Below are positions 44,298 through 51,712 of a DNA stretch of 53,915 nucleotides, in pieces; position 1 is the first letter of the stretch; each line of letters starts with the position of its first letter. Location of the stretch: positions 1 to 53,915 of the forward strand of contig CAZLEF010000045.1 of NCBI GenBank assembly GCA_964558465.1. The letters run 5' to 3'. The translations under genes and the position numbers were made by a program. Below the pieces are notes generated by a model. That model did not search any database, was not told the DNA's origin, and worked only from the letters and a program-made list of their open reading frames with translations. The stretch is from JACJYC01 sp964558465 (GTDB lineage Bacteria > Bacteroidota > Bacteroidia > Chitinophagales > Saprospiraceae).

Positions 44298-45599
44298 TCA
44301 CCCTCCCCCCCTCGGGTCCATCACCTCCGTCAGACTTTCCCCCAACAAATTGAAGATCATAACAGTGAAAAAAATGGCCAACCCGGGGAATAAAGCCAGC
44401 CACCAGGCGGCAAAGTTGGAACGGACATGGTTCAGCATGCTGCCCCAGGATACGGATTCAGGCGGCAGCCCGATACCCAGGAAGGAAAGGAAGGCTTCCA
44501 CCAGCACGGCGCCGGCTATGCCAAAAGCCAGGGCGATCATCACAGGGCCGATGCTGTTGGGGATCGCATGGCGCCGGATAATGCGCCAATCGCTGAATCC
44601 AAGGGCCTTTGCGGCTTCCATGTATTCCATTTTACGAACTCTGAGCAATTCGGCGCGCAAAAAACGGGCAACGCCGGTCCAGCGCAATAATCCAATGATC
44701 GCCATAACATACAAAATATTCCGTTCCTTGATCAGGGCAAGCGCTGCCAGTACAAAAAGCAAAACCGGAACGGAATTCACCACATCGATCAGCCGCATCA
44801 CCAGGTTATCTGCCTGAATGGACGCCCGTTTTGTGCCGATCCCGGCTTTTTCTGCCAGCCGGGCCAGCAGATAAAAAAGGGCTAAAACCAGGGAAAGGAT
44901 CAACAAACTTTTGACAAACTCCAGGCCAAACCGCCCTTCTGTGAGCGCGTATGAACGGGCGCCAAAAGCCCAGAAAATACCTAAAAACAGGCCCAGACTC
45001 AGGAAAATAAGCTTTGAAAAGGAAAGCCGCAGGCGGTCGTCGCCGAAATAACCGGCAACAGCGCCAAAAAAAACGCCGATCAGCGCTGCGATCGACATGG
45101 CCACAAATCCGACCAGGATCGCGGTCCTGGATCCGGCGATCAGACCTGCGGTTACATCGCGCCCCAGTTGGTCGGTCCCCAGCCAATGGCGATACCGCCA
45201 GTTTTTGACAGATTGCGGACCAAAAGGGCTGCGGTAGTTGCCGTTTTTCAGGTCGATTTGCTGCGCCGAGTAAGGAATGAGCGGCATGATCACCCGGTCG
45301 TACTGCTGTTCGGGCCAGGGTTTGGTGAGAAAACGCACATCCCATTTGGCCAACCCCAGGTCGACCAGGTATTGCCGGCCAACCGGAAACCAGGTCTTGC
45401 CTTCGATCACACAATAAAGCGGTTTCTGATTGGCAATGAAATCACCGAACAAGGCCACAAACAGCAACAGATACAACCCTCTCAGGGCCCAACGATTGAG
45501 CGGCTTTTGCCTGATTTGCCTGCGAACAGCCTGAAAACTGAGCGGACGCTCCGCCAGTTTTTCTGCAATCTGCCGTTCCTTTTTCAGCTTGGGTATCAT
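44298..45599 (-). CDS. ABC transporter permease, OppC/DppC type
   Basis: 433 residues, longer than the usual ~300. N-terminal helix (about 40-58), a large periplasmic insert (about 60-150) with GTDQLGRDVTAGLIAG typical of OppC, then five or more further membrane helices. The EAA loop is MEAAKALGFSDWRIIRRHAIPNSIGP, and the C-terminus GIGLPPESVSWGSMLNHVRS is characteristic of this class. The extra length comes from added segments between the first helices of the transmembrane domain. It would form half of a peptide/nickel-type importer channel with an OppB partner, but no OppB, ATPase or binding protein gene is adjacent in this window. Confidence 0.9.
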   Translation of the reverse strand: MIPKLKKERQIAEKLAERPLSFQAVRRQIRQKPLNRWALRGLYLLLFVALFGDFIANQKPLYCVIEGKTWFPVGRQYLVDLGLAKWDVRFLTKPWPEQQYDRVIMPLIPYSAQQIDLKNGNYRSPFGPQSVKNWRYRHWLGTDQLGRDVTAGLIAGSRTAILVGFVAMSIAALIGVFFGAVAGYFGDDRLRLSFSKLIFLSLGLFLGIFWAFGARSYALTEGRFGLEFVKSLLILSLVLALFYLLARLAEKAGIGTKRASIQADNLVMRLIDVVNSVPVLLFVLAALALIKERNILYVMAIIGLLRWTGVARFLRAELLRVRKMEYMEAAKALGFSDWRIIRRHAIPNSIGPVMIALAFGIAGAVLVEAFLSFLGIGLPPESVSWGSMLNHVRSNFAAWWLALFPGLAIFFTVMIFNLLGESLTEVMDPRGGG

Positions 45600-45741
45600 G
45601 CTGCAAATTACGCGGATAACAATGGTTTTACCTAATTCGGACGGGGAAATATGGTTTTAGTAGACAGTGGTCTGTCGTCAGTCGTCAGTACTCCTCGCCT
45701 TCGCTGCGCTATGGTGGGTAAAGGTTTGGGGTTCCTCGAAT

Positions 45742-45787
45742 CCTCAGTTTGGGATGGTTTGGGATGGTTTGGAGTGGTTTGGAGTTT
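45742..45787. repeat. GGATGGTTTG tandem repeat
   Basis: TTTGGGATGGTTTGGGATGG then TTTGGAGTGGTTTGGAGT. Same family as the 20-bp repeat at 1-74, 45.7 kb away. Confidence 0.9.
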
Positions 45788-45955
45788 CAGTTCCTCAGTT
45801 TAATCTTTACCTGCCGCAGCTTCGTAAGCGCGCAGGAGGAAAAATCTCATTTGCGAACACTTATTGTCCGAAAACGAACACAAGCGGCAACCAATTATCA
45901 TTTAATATATTGATAATCAATATTTTATAACAATGGCATAAGAATTGAGAAATAA

Positions 45956-45963
45956 TACATTTG
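45956..45963 (+). promoter_or_regulatory. -7 box (TACATTTG) for the MacB-like permease
   Basis: Exact TAnnTTTG in AT-rich DNA, 110 bp upstream of the ATG at 46074. The transcript leader would contain the CCAAACAACC array and the CCACGCC hairpin. Confidence 0.55.
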
Positions 45964-45974
45964 TGTTGATTTAT

Positions 45975-46010
45975 TAATGCAAACAACCCCAAACAACCCC
46001 AAACAACCCG
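45975..46010. repeat. 10-bp AAACAACCCC tandem repeat
   Basis: About 3.5 copies of AAACAACCCC, the reverse-strand relative of the TTGGGGTGGT family. Confidence 0.9.
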
Positions 46011-46030
46011 GTCTATCGCCCATGCGGGTA

Positions 46031-46046
46031 CCACGCCGCGGCGTGG
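46031..46046. repeat. CCACGCC-type hairpin (copy 8)
   Basis: CCACGCC-GC-GGCGTGG, perfect stem, 28 bp before the permease start codon. Confidence 0.9.
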
Positions 46047-46073
46047 CGAACCAATCCAATTAATCGAACCAAC

Positions 46074-48482
46074 ATGTTCCCAAATTTCTTAAAAATCGCC
46101 GTCCGCAACCTCTGGAAACGAAAAATGATCTCGGGTATCAACCTTTCGGGGCTGGGCATTGCCATGGGCATCGGGTTGCTGCTTTTCCTGACCGCCCTCC
46201 ACGAATTCAGTTATGACCGGTTCCATGCCGGCGGCGAACGGATTTATCGGGTTTATTACGAATCTTTCCCTGCGACCGGGGTACAGCGCCAGGCCAATCT
46301 GCAAGTACCCCTGCAACCCGTTTTAAAGGATGAAATCCCCGAGCTGGAAGGTGTTACCCGTTGGCAAACAGCCGGCGCCGCCATTTACTACAAGGGGAAA
46401 ACCTTCAATGAAAGCATCCGGTACGTTGACCCGGATTTTTTCCGGATCTTTTCGTTCCCTGTGCTGAAAGGCAGCCCGGCGGATCTGCTCCGGGATCCTA
46501 ACCAGGCCGTCCTCGTCAAAAAGGCAGCCGACCGGATCTTTGCCGGAGAGGACCCCATGGGGAAAACCCTTACCCTGATGCAGAACGGCATGCAACTGGA
46601 CCTGACCGTAGCCGGCATCCTCGAAAACGAACCAGATAATTCGAGCCTGGAACCCGGCATCCTCATTCGTTTTGAACAGAGCCCCCAGTTTGAACGAAGC
46701 AAGGATTCCTGGGATAATTTTTCCCACGATGTGTATATCCGGACCGCCCCGCATTCCGCCCAGGCCGATGTGGAAAAAAAACTCCGGAGCATCACTGAAA
46801 AATACATGGCCGACCAGATCGAGCTGGTCAAAAATAACGGCGGTCAACCCAACGCTGCCGGCGAATACGTCCGGTACGGCCTTCAGCCATTGTCTGATCT
46901 GCATTTTAATACCGCCGTCAAAGGCAGCGCCGTTCGGAAAGCTTTTCCCATCGGGTTGATGGTCATCGGGATCTTTATCCTGAGCATCGCATGTTTTAAC
47001 TTCGTCAACCTGACCATCGGGGCTTCGCTGGCCCGGGCCCGCGAGGTGGGCGTCCGGAAGGTGTTAGGCGCTGCAAAAAGGCAGATCGTCTGGCAGTTTT
47101 TTGGCGAAGCCTTGCTGCTGGTGGGACTGGGGCTGGGATTCGGCATCGTCCTGGCCGACTGGTTGCTGCCCCGTTACAACGCAACCTTCAACCTGGATTT
47201 TGACCTCGAACCGGGCCATCTGGCCCTGGCTTCGGCGTTGATCCTCCTCGTGGCGGGCGGTTTCGGCGGCCTTATTCCGGCCATTGCCTTTTCCAGGTTC
47301 GAAACCATCAAAGCGCTGAAGGGCCTTTCCACCGTCCATAAACGAAGCGGAATGCGCAACGGTCTGATCCTGCTCCAATTCACGTTTTCGATCCTGCTGA
47401 TCTGTTGCACGCTGATCGTCGGCCGGCAGCTCAATTTCCTGCGCAACCAGCCCCTTGGATATAATGCAGAGGAGGTGATCAGCATCCCCTTGTCCAGCAA
47501 GGTCAATACCCGTCAGACGATCGAACGATTGCGGGGCGAACTGGCCGGCAACCCGGATGTGGTGGAGGTTTCCGCTTCCTATTACAACCTGGGTACCGGG
47601 CGGGATGGATCTCAGCTCACCTCCAAAATGACCTTTACCCAGGAGGGCGAAAGCATGTTCGCACACTGGAGCCCGGTGCATTACGGTTTCTTTGAGGCGT
47701 TGGACATCAAAATGCTGGAAGGCAGGTCCTTTTCCAGGGAACACCCTACGGATACGGCGGAAGCGGTGATCATCAACGAAACCCTTGCCCGGCAGTTGGG
47801 CGCCGGGCCTATGGTGGGCAAAATGCTCGAAATCACGGAACCTCCGCGCACGATCATTGGGGTGGTCCGCGATTTTCATTTCAAATCCCTGCAGGAAAAG
47901 ATCGAACCTTTTGCCATTGTACTGGGGACGGACGGCGATTTCAGGTTCAATTACGCCTTCGTCCGGGTAAAAAACCAAAACCCGGCCGAAACGCTGGTCA
48001 TGCTGGAAAACACCTGGAAAACAGTGGCCCCCGGCATTGCCTTCAACGCTTCCTTCCTCGACGAAAACACCAATCGCCAGTACCAGGGCGAAAGGGTCAT
48101 GGCCCGGATTTTTATGATCGCATCGGGCATTGCCATTTTCCTGTCCTGCCTGGGGTTGTTCGGCGTGGTCATGCAGGTGGTTGGCGCCCGGATCAAGGAG
48201 ATCGGCGTCCGGAAGGTGCTCGGCGCGTCCATTGGCCAGATCAACGGACTGATCGCCCGGAATTTTCTGTTGCTGGTGGGTGGCGCCATGTTCATCGCCT
48301 CCCCGCTGGCCTGGCTGGCGATGGAGCAATATTTGCAGATTTATGCCTATCGCACAGATATTCCGATCTGGATCTTCCTGGCAGGCGGCGGGCTGGCGGG
48401 CATGATCGCGTTGGTTACAATCAGTATCCAGACCATCCGGGCGGGGTTGGCGAACCCGGTGGAGGCTTTGCGAAGCGAGTGA
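46074..48482 (+). CDS. MacB/FtsX-family ABC transporter permease
   Basis: 802 residues. Two repeats of the family layout: a membrane helix (about 21-41), a periplasmic MacB-type core domain (about 45-280), three helices (about 290-410 with ARAREVGVRKVLGAAKRQIVWQFFGEAL); then helix (about 430-450), second core domain (about 460-665) and three helices (from about 680, with RIKEIGVRKVLGASIGQINGLI). Such permeases move lipoproteins, peptides or drugs by mechanotransmission with a separate ATPase, which is not adjacent here. Orphan genes of this type are common in Bacteroidota. Confidence 0.93.
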   Translation: MFPNFLKIAVRNLWKRKMISGINLSGLGIAMGIGLLLFLTALHEFSYDRFHAGGERIYRVYYESFPATGVQRQANLQVPLQPVLKDEIPELEGVTRWQTAGAAIYYKGKTFNESIRYVDPDFFRIFSFPVLKGSPADLLRDPNQAVLVKKAADRIFAGEDPMGKTLTLMQNGMQLDLTVAGILENEPDNSSLEPGILIRFEQSPQFERSKDSWDNFSHDVYIRTAPHSAQADVEKKLRSITEKYMADQIELVKNNGGQPNAAGEYVRYGLQPLSDLHFNTAVKGSAVRKAFPIGLMVIGIFILSIACFNFVNLTIGASLARAREVGVRKVLGAAKRQIVWQFFGEALLLVGLGLGFGIVLADWLLPRYNATFNLDFDLEPGHLALASALILLVAGGFGGLIPAIAFSRFETIKALKGLSTVHKRSGMRNGLILLQFTFSILLICCTLIVGRQLNFLRNQPLGYNAEEVISIPLSSKVNTRQTIERLRGELAGNPDVVEVSASYYNLGTGRDGSQLTSKMTFTQEGESMFAHWSPVHYGFFEALDIKMLEGRSFSREHPTDTAEAVIINETLARQLGAGPMVGKMLEITEPPRTIIGVVRDFHFKSLQEKIEPFAIVLGTDGDFRFNYAFVRVKNQNPAETLVMLENTWKTVAPGIAFNASFLDENTNRQYQGERVMARIFMIASGIAIFLSCLGLFGVVMQVVGARIKEIGVRKVLGASIGQINGLIARNFLLLVGGAMFIASPLAWLAMEQYLQIYAYRTDIPIWIFLAGGGLAGMIALVTISIQTIRAGLANPVEALRSE

Positions 48483-48536
48483 AAGGGAAATTGTTCTGGT
48501 TTGGTGCGCGTTCCATATATTTTATACTTCGCGCCG

Positions 48537-48552
48537 CCACGCCGCAGCGTGG
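48537..48552. repeat. CCACGCC-type hairpin (copy 9)
   Basis: CCACGC-CGCA-GCGTGG. On the minus strand it is followed by the tail GCGCGAAGTATAAA (48521-48534 on the plus strand). Confidence 0.85.
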
Positions 48553-48578
48553 TGCATGGGGAATCTCCCAAAAGCGCG

Positions 48579-48595
48579 CCACGCCCCGGGCGTGG
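48579..48595. repeat. CCACGCC-type hairpin (copy 10)
   Basis: CCACGCC-CCG-GGCGTGG, perfect, 36 bp before the tail motif CGACGCGCGGTATAA at 48631-48645. Confidence 0.9.
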
Positions 48596-48649
48596 AATGC
48601 CGCAGGATGGATGGTTTGCCAAAAACCATCCGACGCGCGGTATAAAGCG

Positions 48650-48849
48650 TTTTCCACCCCCTACCCCCGCCAGCGGGGGAAATCTCGATCGCAAAATACG
48701 TATAAACCCGGGCCGGATTACCCGCAAAAGGGTCTCTTTTTCTCAACCTGAACGGCTGCCTTTCCCCCGCTGGACGCTTGCGCCACGCCATGCGTGGCTA
48801 CAGCGCCGGAGCACGGGGGCCAGGGGGTGGATTTATCGCATTTTCCGCT
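48650..48849. repeat. 200-bp direct repeat, copy A
   Basis: Matches 49021-49220 over its full 200 bp with three visible base differences and no gap. It contains the palindrome CCCCCGCCAGCGGGGG, a CGTATAAACCCGGG string and a GCCACGC-CAT-GCGTGGC hairpin. On the minus strand its right end holds the last codons of the DUF559 fragment. Confidence 0.95.
48782..48798. repeat. CCACGCC-type hairpin (copy 11)
   Basis: GCCACGC-CAT-GCGTGGC, perfect stem, inside direct repeat A. Confidence 0.85.
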
Positions 48850-49028
48850 ATCCACGCCATCACCGAAACGCCCACATCCGAAATTCTATTCAGGACCTCC
48901 CAGCTTGAAAACCTTAGAACGGTAAAACCTATGGCTTGTAAATCCAAATCCCGTTTTTTGTCTTTTTTTTCAGCCTCTTCATCGTCATGCATACGAAATC
49001 TCCCCTTAGGCATCCGGGATTTTTCCAC
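48798..49028 (-). pseudogene. DUF559 endonuclease-domain remnant (C-terminal half)
   Basis: Minus-strand frame of 76 codons, of which the conserved part is about 48850-49000: HDDEEAEKKDKKRD, LQAIGFTVLRFSSWEVLN, then ISDVGVSVMAWIAENAI. This is the C-terminal half of DUF559 (Vsr/restriction-endonuclease-like fold). The N-terminal half with the first acidic catalytic residues is missing, and the frame has no good start codon (only GTG at 49028, inside direct repeat B). The 3' end of the gene lies in repeat A. The same 3' end is repeated in copy B without the rest, which points to a decayed tandem pair. Confidence 0.65.
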
Positions 49029-49220
49029 CCCCTACCCCCGCCAGCGGGGGAAATCTCGATCGCAAAATACGTATAAACCCGGGCCGGATTACCCGCAAAA
49101 GGGTCTCTTTTTCTCAACCTGGACGGCTGCCTTTCCCCCGCCGGACGCTTGCGCCACGCCATGCGTGGCTACAGCGCCGGAGCACGGGGGCCAGGAGGTG
49201 GATTTATCGCATTTTCCGCT
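49021..49220. repeat. 200-bp direct repeat, copy B
   Basis: Second copy of the 200-bp unit, separated from copy A by 171 bp. High identity suggests recent duplication or gene conversion. It ends 61 bp before the serine hydrolase start codon. Confidence 0.95.
49153..49169. repeat. CCACGCC-type hairpin (copy 12)
   Basis: GCCACGC-CAT-GCGTGGC, inside direct repeat B. Confidence 0.85.
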
Positions 49221-49256
49221 CGCAGGTTACGAATCCGGCCAGTAAAAATTATTTCC

Positions 49257-49264
49257 TATTTTTA
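49257..49264 (+). promoter_or_regulatory. Possible -7 box (TATTTTTA)
   Basis: TATTTTTAC, a one-base variant of TAnnTTTG, 17 bp before the ATG at 49282. The same variant precedes the aldolase gene at 20421. Confidence 0.4.
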
Positions 49265-49281
49265 CCCCAAATCGCCATAAA

Positions 49282-50511
49282 ATGAAACGACCTGCCATCT
49301 TCTGCACATTCCAATTTCTTCTGTTTTTTTTAATGGGGCCTGTAATGGCCCAACCTTTATACTTCCCCGCCCCCGAACATCAGGCGCCCTGGGAAAAACA
49401 CCTGCCTGAGCAGGTCAAAATGGACCCCGCCAAATTGCAGGCGGCCATCCAATTCGCTATAGAAAATGAGAACCCCGCGCCGCGCAACCTGGAGGTCAAC
49501 CATTACCAGACCTTTGGCCTGGAGCCGTTCTGCGACGGCATCGGCCCCTTCAAAGAACGGGGGGCGCCCACCGGGGTTGTCCTCCGGAACGGGTATATCG
49601 TCGCCGAATGGGGAGATCCCATGCGGGTGGACATGACCTTCAGCGTCGCCAAAAGTTTTCTTTCCACGACCGTTGGGCTGGCATTTGACCGGGGCCTGAT
49701 CCGGAATACCGACGACCTGGTTGGGCCCTATATGGCGCCCGTTTTTCCCCTTGCGGATCCTTCCGGGCAAAAAGCGGAAAACCTGGGCAAAATCCAGCCG
49801 TTGGAATTGTTTGTCACAGAACACAACCGCAAGATCACCTGGAACCACCTGCTGCGGCAGGTCAGCGACTGGGAAGGCACGCTATGGGGGAAACCCGATT
49901 GGGCCGACCGGCCGACCGGCGAAGCGTCCACCTGGATAACCCGCCCGAGGAACGAACCCGGCACGGTGTATGAATACAACGATACCCGGGTAAATGTGCT
50001 GGCGCTGGCTGCCCTGAACGTCTGGCGGCGGCCCCTTCCCCAGGTGCTGAAAGAATATGTCATGGATCCGATCGGCGCCTCGCCTACCTGGCGCTGGATG
50101 GGGTACGAAAACTCCTGGGTGATCCTCGACGGGCAGCCTGTGCAGTCGGTCAGCGGGGGCAGCCATTGGGGCGGCGGTTTGTTCATCAGCGCGCGCGACC
50201 AGGCCCGTTTCGGTTTGCTCACCCTGCGCAGGGGCAAATGGGCCGACCGGCAGATCCTGTCGGAAACCTGGGTGAAAATGGCCCTCACCCCTACCCCGGT
50301 CAAAAAAGATTACGGCTTTATGAACTGGTTTCTGAATACGGACAGGGAATACCTGCCCAGCGCCCCTGAAAGCGCCTTTGTGCATGTGGGCGCCGGCAAC
50401 AATATCATCTATGTCGACCCGGTGAACGATCTGGTCGTCGTGGCCCGCTGGATCAGGGGTAATGCCGTGGACGGGCTGGTCAAACGCGTGCTGGAATCCA
50501 TCGTACGGTAA
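49282..50511 (+). CDS. Secreted serine hydrolase (class C beta-lactamase family)
   Basis: 409 residues with a signal peptide (to GPVMAQ). The SxxK motif is SVAK with Ser121 and Lys124 (FSVAKSFLSTTVGLAFDRG). The second motif is YND (Tyr232, in EYNDTRVNVLALAAL), and the C-terminal HVGAGNNIIYVDP occupies the HxG/KTG position. Members include D-aminopeptidases, esterases and carboxypeptidases; true beta-lactamase activity is not implied. Single gene following the repeat island. Confidence 0.9.
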   Translation: MKRPAIFCTFQFLLFFLMGPVMAQPLYFPAPEHQAPWEKHLPEQVKMDPAKLQAAIQFAIENENPAPRNLEVNHYQTFGLEPFCDGIGPFKERGAPTGVVLRNGYIVAEWGDPMRVDMTFSVAKSFLSTTVGLAFDRGLIRNTDDLVGPYMAPVFPLADPSGQKAENLGKIQPLELFVTEHNRKITWNHLLRQVSDWEGTLWGKPDWADRPTGEASTWITRPRNEPGTVYEYNDTRVNVLALAALNVWRRPLPQVLKEYVMDPIGASPTWRWMGYENSWVILDGQPVQSVSGGSHWGGGLFISARDQARFGLLTLRRGKWADRQILSETWVKMALTPTPVKKDYGFMNWFLNTDREYLPSAPESAFVHVGAGNNIIYVDPVNDLVVVARWIRGNAVDGLVKRVLESIVR

Positions 50512-50551
50512 CTTTTGCGTAAAGTTTTCCAGCCGAAGAACACAAAAAGCC

Positions 50552-50559
50552 TATTTTTG
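50552..50559 (+). promoter_or_regulatory. -7 box (TATTTTTG)
   Basis: Exact TAnnTTTG, 17 bp before the transketolase ATG. It lies in the 65-bp gap after the serine hydrolase gene, so the two are transcribed separately. Confidence 0.6.
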
Positions 50560-50576
50560 CGCAAAATTGAAAAATC

Positions 50577-51536
50577 ATGCTCGATCAATGGGTCAGTTCC
50601 GGCAAAAAAGCCACCCGCGACGGCTTCGGCGCAGGGTTATACGAGGCAGGCAAACAAAACCCGAAAGTGGTGGCGCTTTGCGCCGACCTCATCGGCAGCC
50701 TTAAAATGGAGGCTTTTATCGAAGCTTTTCCGGAGCGGTTTTTCCAGGTGGGCATTTCCGAAGCCAATATGATCGGGATTGCCGCGGGGTTGGCAACGGG
50801 CGGCAAAATCCCGTATACCGGCACTTTTGCCAATTTTTCCACCGGCCGGGTGTACGACCAGCTCCGGCAGTCGGTGGCCTATTCGGATAAAAACGTGAAA
50901 GTTTGCGCCTCACACGCAGGCCTGACCCTGGGCGAAGACGGCGCCACCCACCAGATCCTGGAAGATATCGGCATGACCAAAATGCTGCCGGGTTTCACCG
51001 TGATCAACCCGTGCGACTACAACCAGACCAAGGCGGCGACTATCGCCATCGCCGAACACCATGGCCCGGTTTACCTGCGTTTCGGCAGGCCCTCCTGGCC
51101 CGTTTTTATTCCCGAAAATCTGCCGTTTGAAATCGGAAAAGCCCTTCAACTGAGCCAGGGAAGCGACGTGAGCATTTTTGCTACCGGCCACCTCGTATGG
51201 AATGCGCTGGAAGCCGCCCGCGCCCTGGCTTCGGAAGGAATCAGTTGCGAAGTGATCAATATCCACACCATCAAACCGCTCGATGAAGAAGCGGTGCTGG
51301 ATTCCGTCAGCAAAACCCGCTGCGTGGTGACGGCTGAAGAACACAACCGCTTCGGCGGTCTGGGCGACAGCATCGCGCAGGTCCTGACCCGGCGAATGCC
51401 CGTTCCCCAGGAATATGTGGCCGTCAACGATACCTTCGGAGAAAGCGGCGCCCCGGACGAACTATTGATCAAATACGGCCTTGGCGTGCAGGATGTTGTG
51501 GCTGCCGTGAAGGCGGCGCTGAAACGGAAAAGTTAA
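50577..51536 (+). CDS. Transketolase C-terminal subunit
   Basis: 319 residues, the length of the C-terminal half of split transketolases. It has the pyrimidine-binding and C-terminal domains: GISEANMIGIAAGLATGGKIPYTGTFANF with the catalytic-site Glu, SHAGLTLGEDGATHQILEDIGM, and the C-terminal domain from SQGSDVSIFATGHLVWNALEAA. Split enzymes need an N-terminal half of about 270-280 residues with the GDG thiamine-diphosphate motif. That partner is usually adjacent but is absent here; upstream is a serine hydrolase. It would take part in the pentose-phosphate pathway once paired. Confidence 0.9.
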   Translation: MLDQWVSSGKKATRDGFGAGLYEAGKQNPKVVALCADLIGSLKMEAFIEAFPERFFQVGISEANMIGIAAGLATGGKIPYTGTFANFSTGRVYDQLRQSVAYSDKNVKVCASHAGLTLGEDGATHQILEDIGMTKMLPGFTVINPCDYNQTKAATIAIAEHHGPVYLRFGRPSWPVFIPENLPFEIGKALQLSQGSDVSIFATGHLVWNALEAARALASEGISCEVINIHTIKPLDEEAVLDSVSKTRCVVTAEEHNRFGGLGDSIAQVLTRRMPVPQEYVAVNDTFGESGAPDELLIKYGLGVQDVVAAVKAALKRKS

Positions 51537-51542
51537 TTAGAT

Positions 51543-51572
51543 GCTGGAGGCTGGAGGCTGGAGGCTGGAGGC
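51543..51572. repeat. 7-bp GCTGGAG tandem repeat
   Basis: Four GCTGGAG units directly after the transketolase stop. Confidence 0.9.
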
Positions 51573-51597
51573 AGCCGTTCCAGTATCCTCCACTTCC

Positions 51598-51712
51598 CAG
51601 GCGTATCAAGCATCCCGTATCATGCATCCCGTATCAAGCATCCACCACGCCTGCGGCGTGGCCAGTATCAAGTATCCAGTTTCTAGCATCCAGTTTCTAG
51701 CATCCAGATTAT
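51598..51712. repeat. GTATCAAGCATCC tandem array with inserted hairpin
   Basis: Imperfect GTATCAAGCATCC/AGTATCCAGTTTCTAGCATCC units running up to the start codon of the next gene, split by a perfect CCACGCC hairpin at 51645-51661. Confidence 0.85.
51645..51661. repeat. CCACGCC-type hairpin (copy 13)
   Basis: CCACGCC-TGC-GGCGTGG, perfect, inside the GTATCAAGCATCC array. Confidence 0.95.

Larger units (their letters stand above)
45600..46073. other. 474-bp divergent spacer with repeats and one promoter
   Basis: No gene. Contains CAGTCGTCAGT units, a GGTTTGGGATGGTTTGGG array (45742-45787), CAGTTCCTCAGTTTAA, an AT-rich stretch with a -7 box at 45956-45963, the CCAAACAACC array and a CCACGCC hairpin at 46031-46046. 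Confidence 0.75.
48483..49281. other. 799-bp repeat island
   Basis: No intact gene. It holds two CCACGCC hairpins (48537-48552 and 48579-48595), two copies of the tail motif (48521-48534 on the minus strand; 48631-48645), an inverted repeat GGATGGTTT/AAACCATCC (about 48607-48630), two 200-bp direct repeats each with a GCCACGC-CAT-GCGTGGC hairpin, and a DUF559 nuclease remnant between them. This is the most structured non-coding stretch of the window. Confidence 0.9.

Noticed and set aside
47064..48329. Long minus-strand open frame (421 codons)
   Set aside because: Antisense to the MacB-like permease, whose motifs cover this region.
48501..48908. Plus-strand frame of 135 codons in the repeat island
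   Set aside because: Arg/Pro-rich translation of palindromic repeats; the DUF559-like signal is on the other strand.
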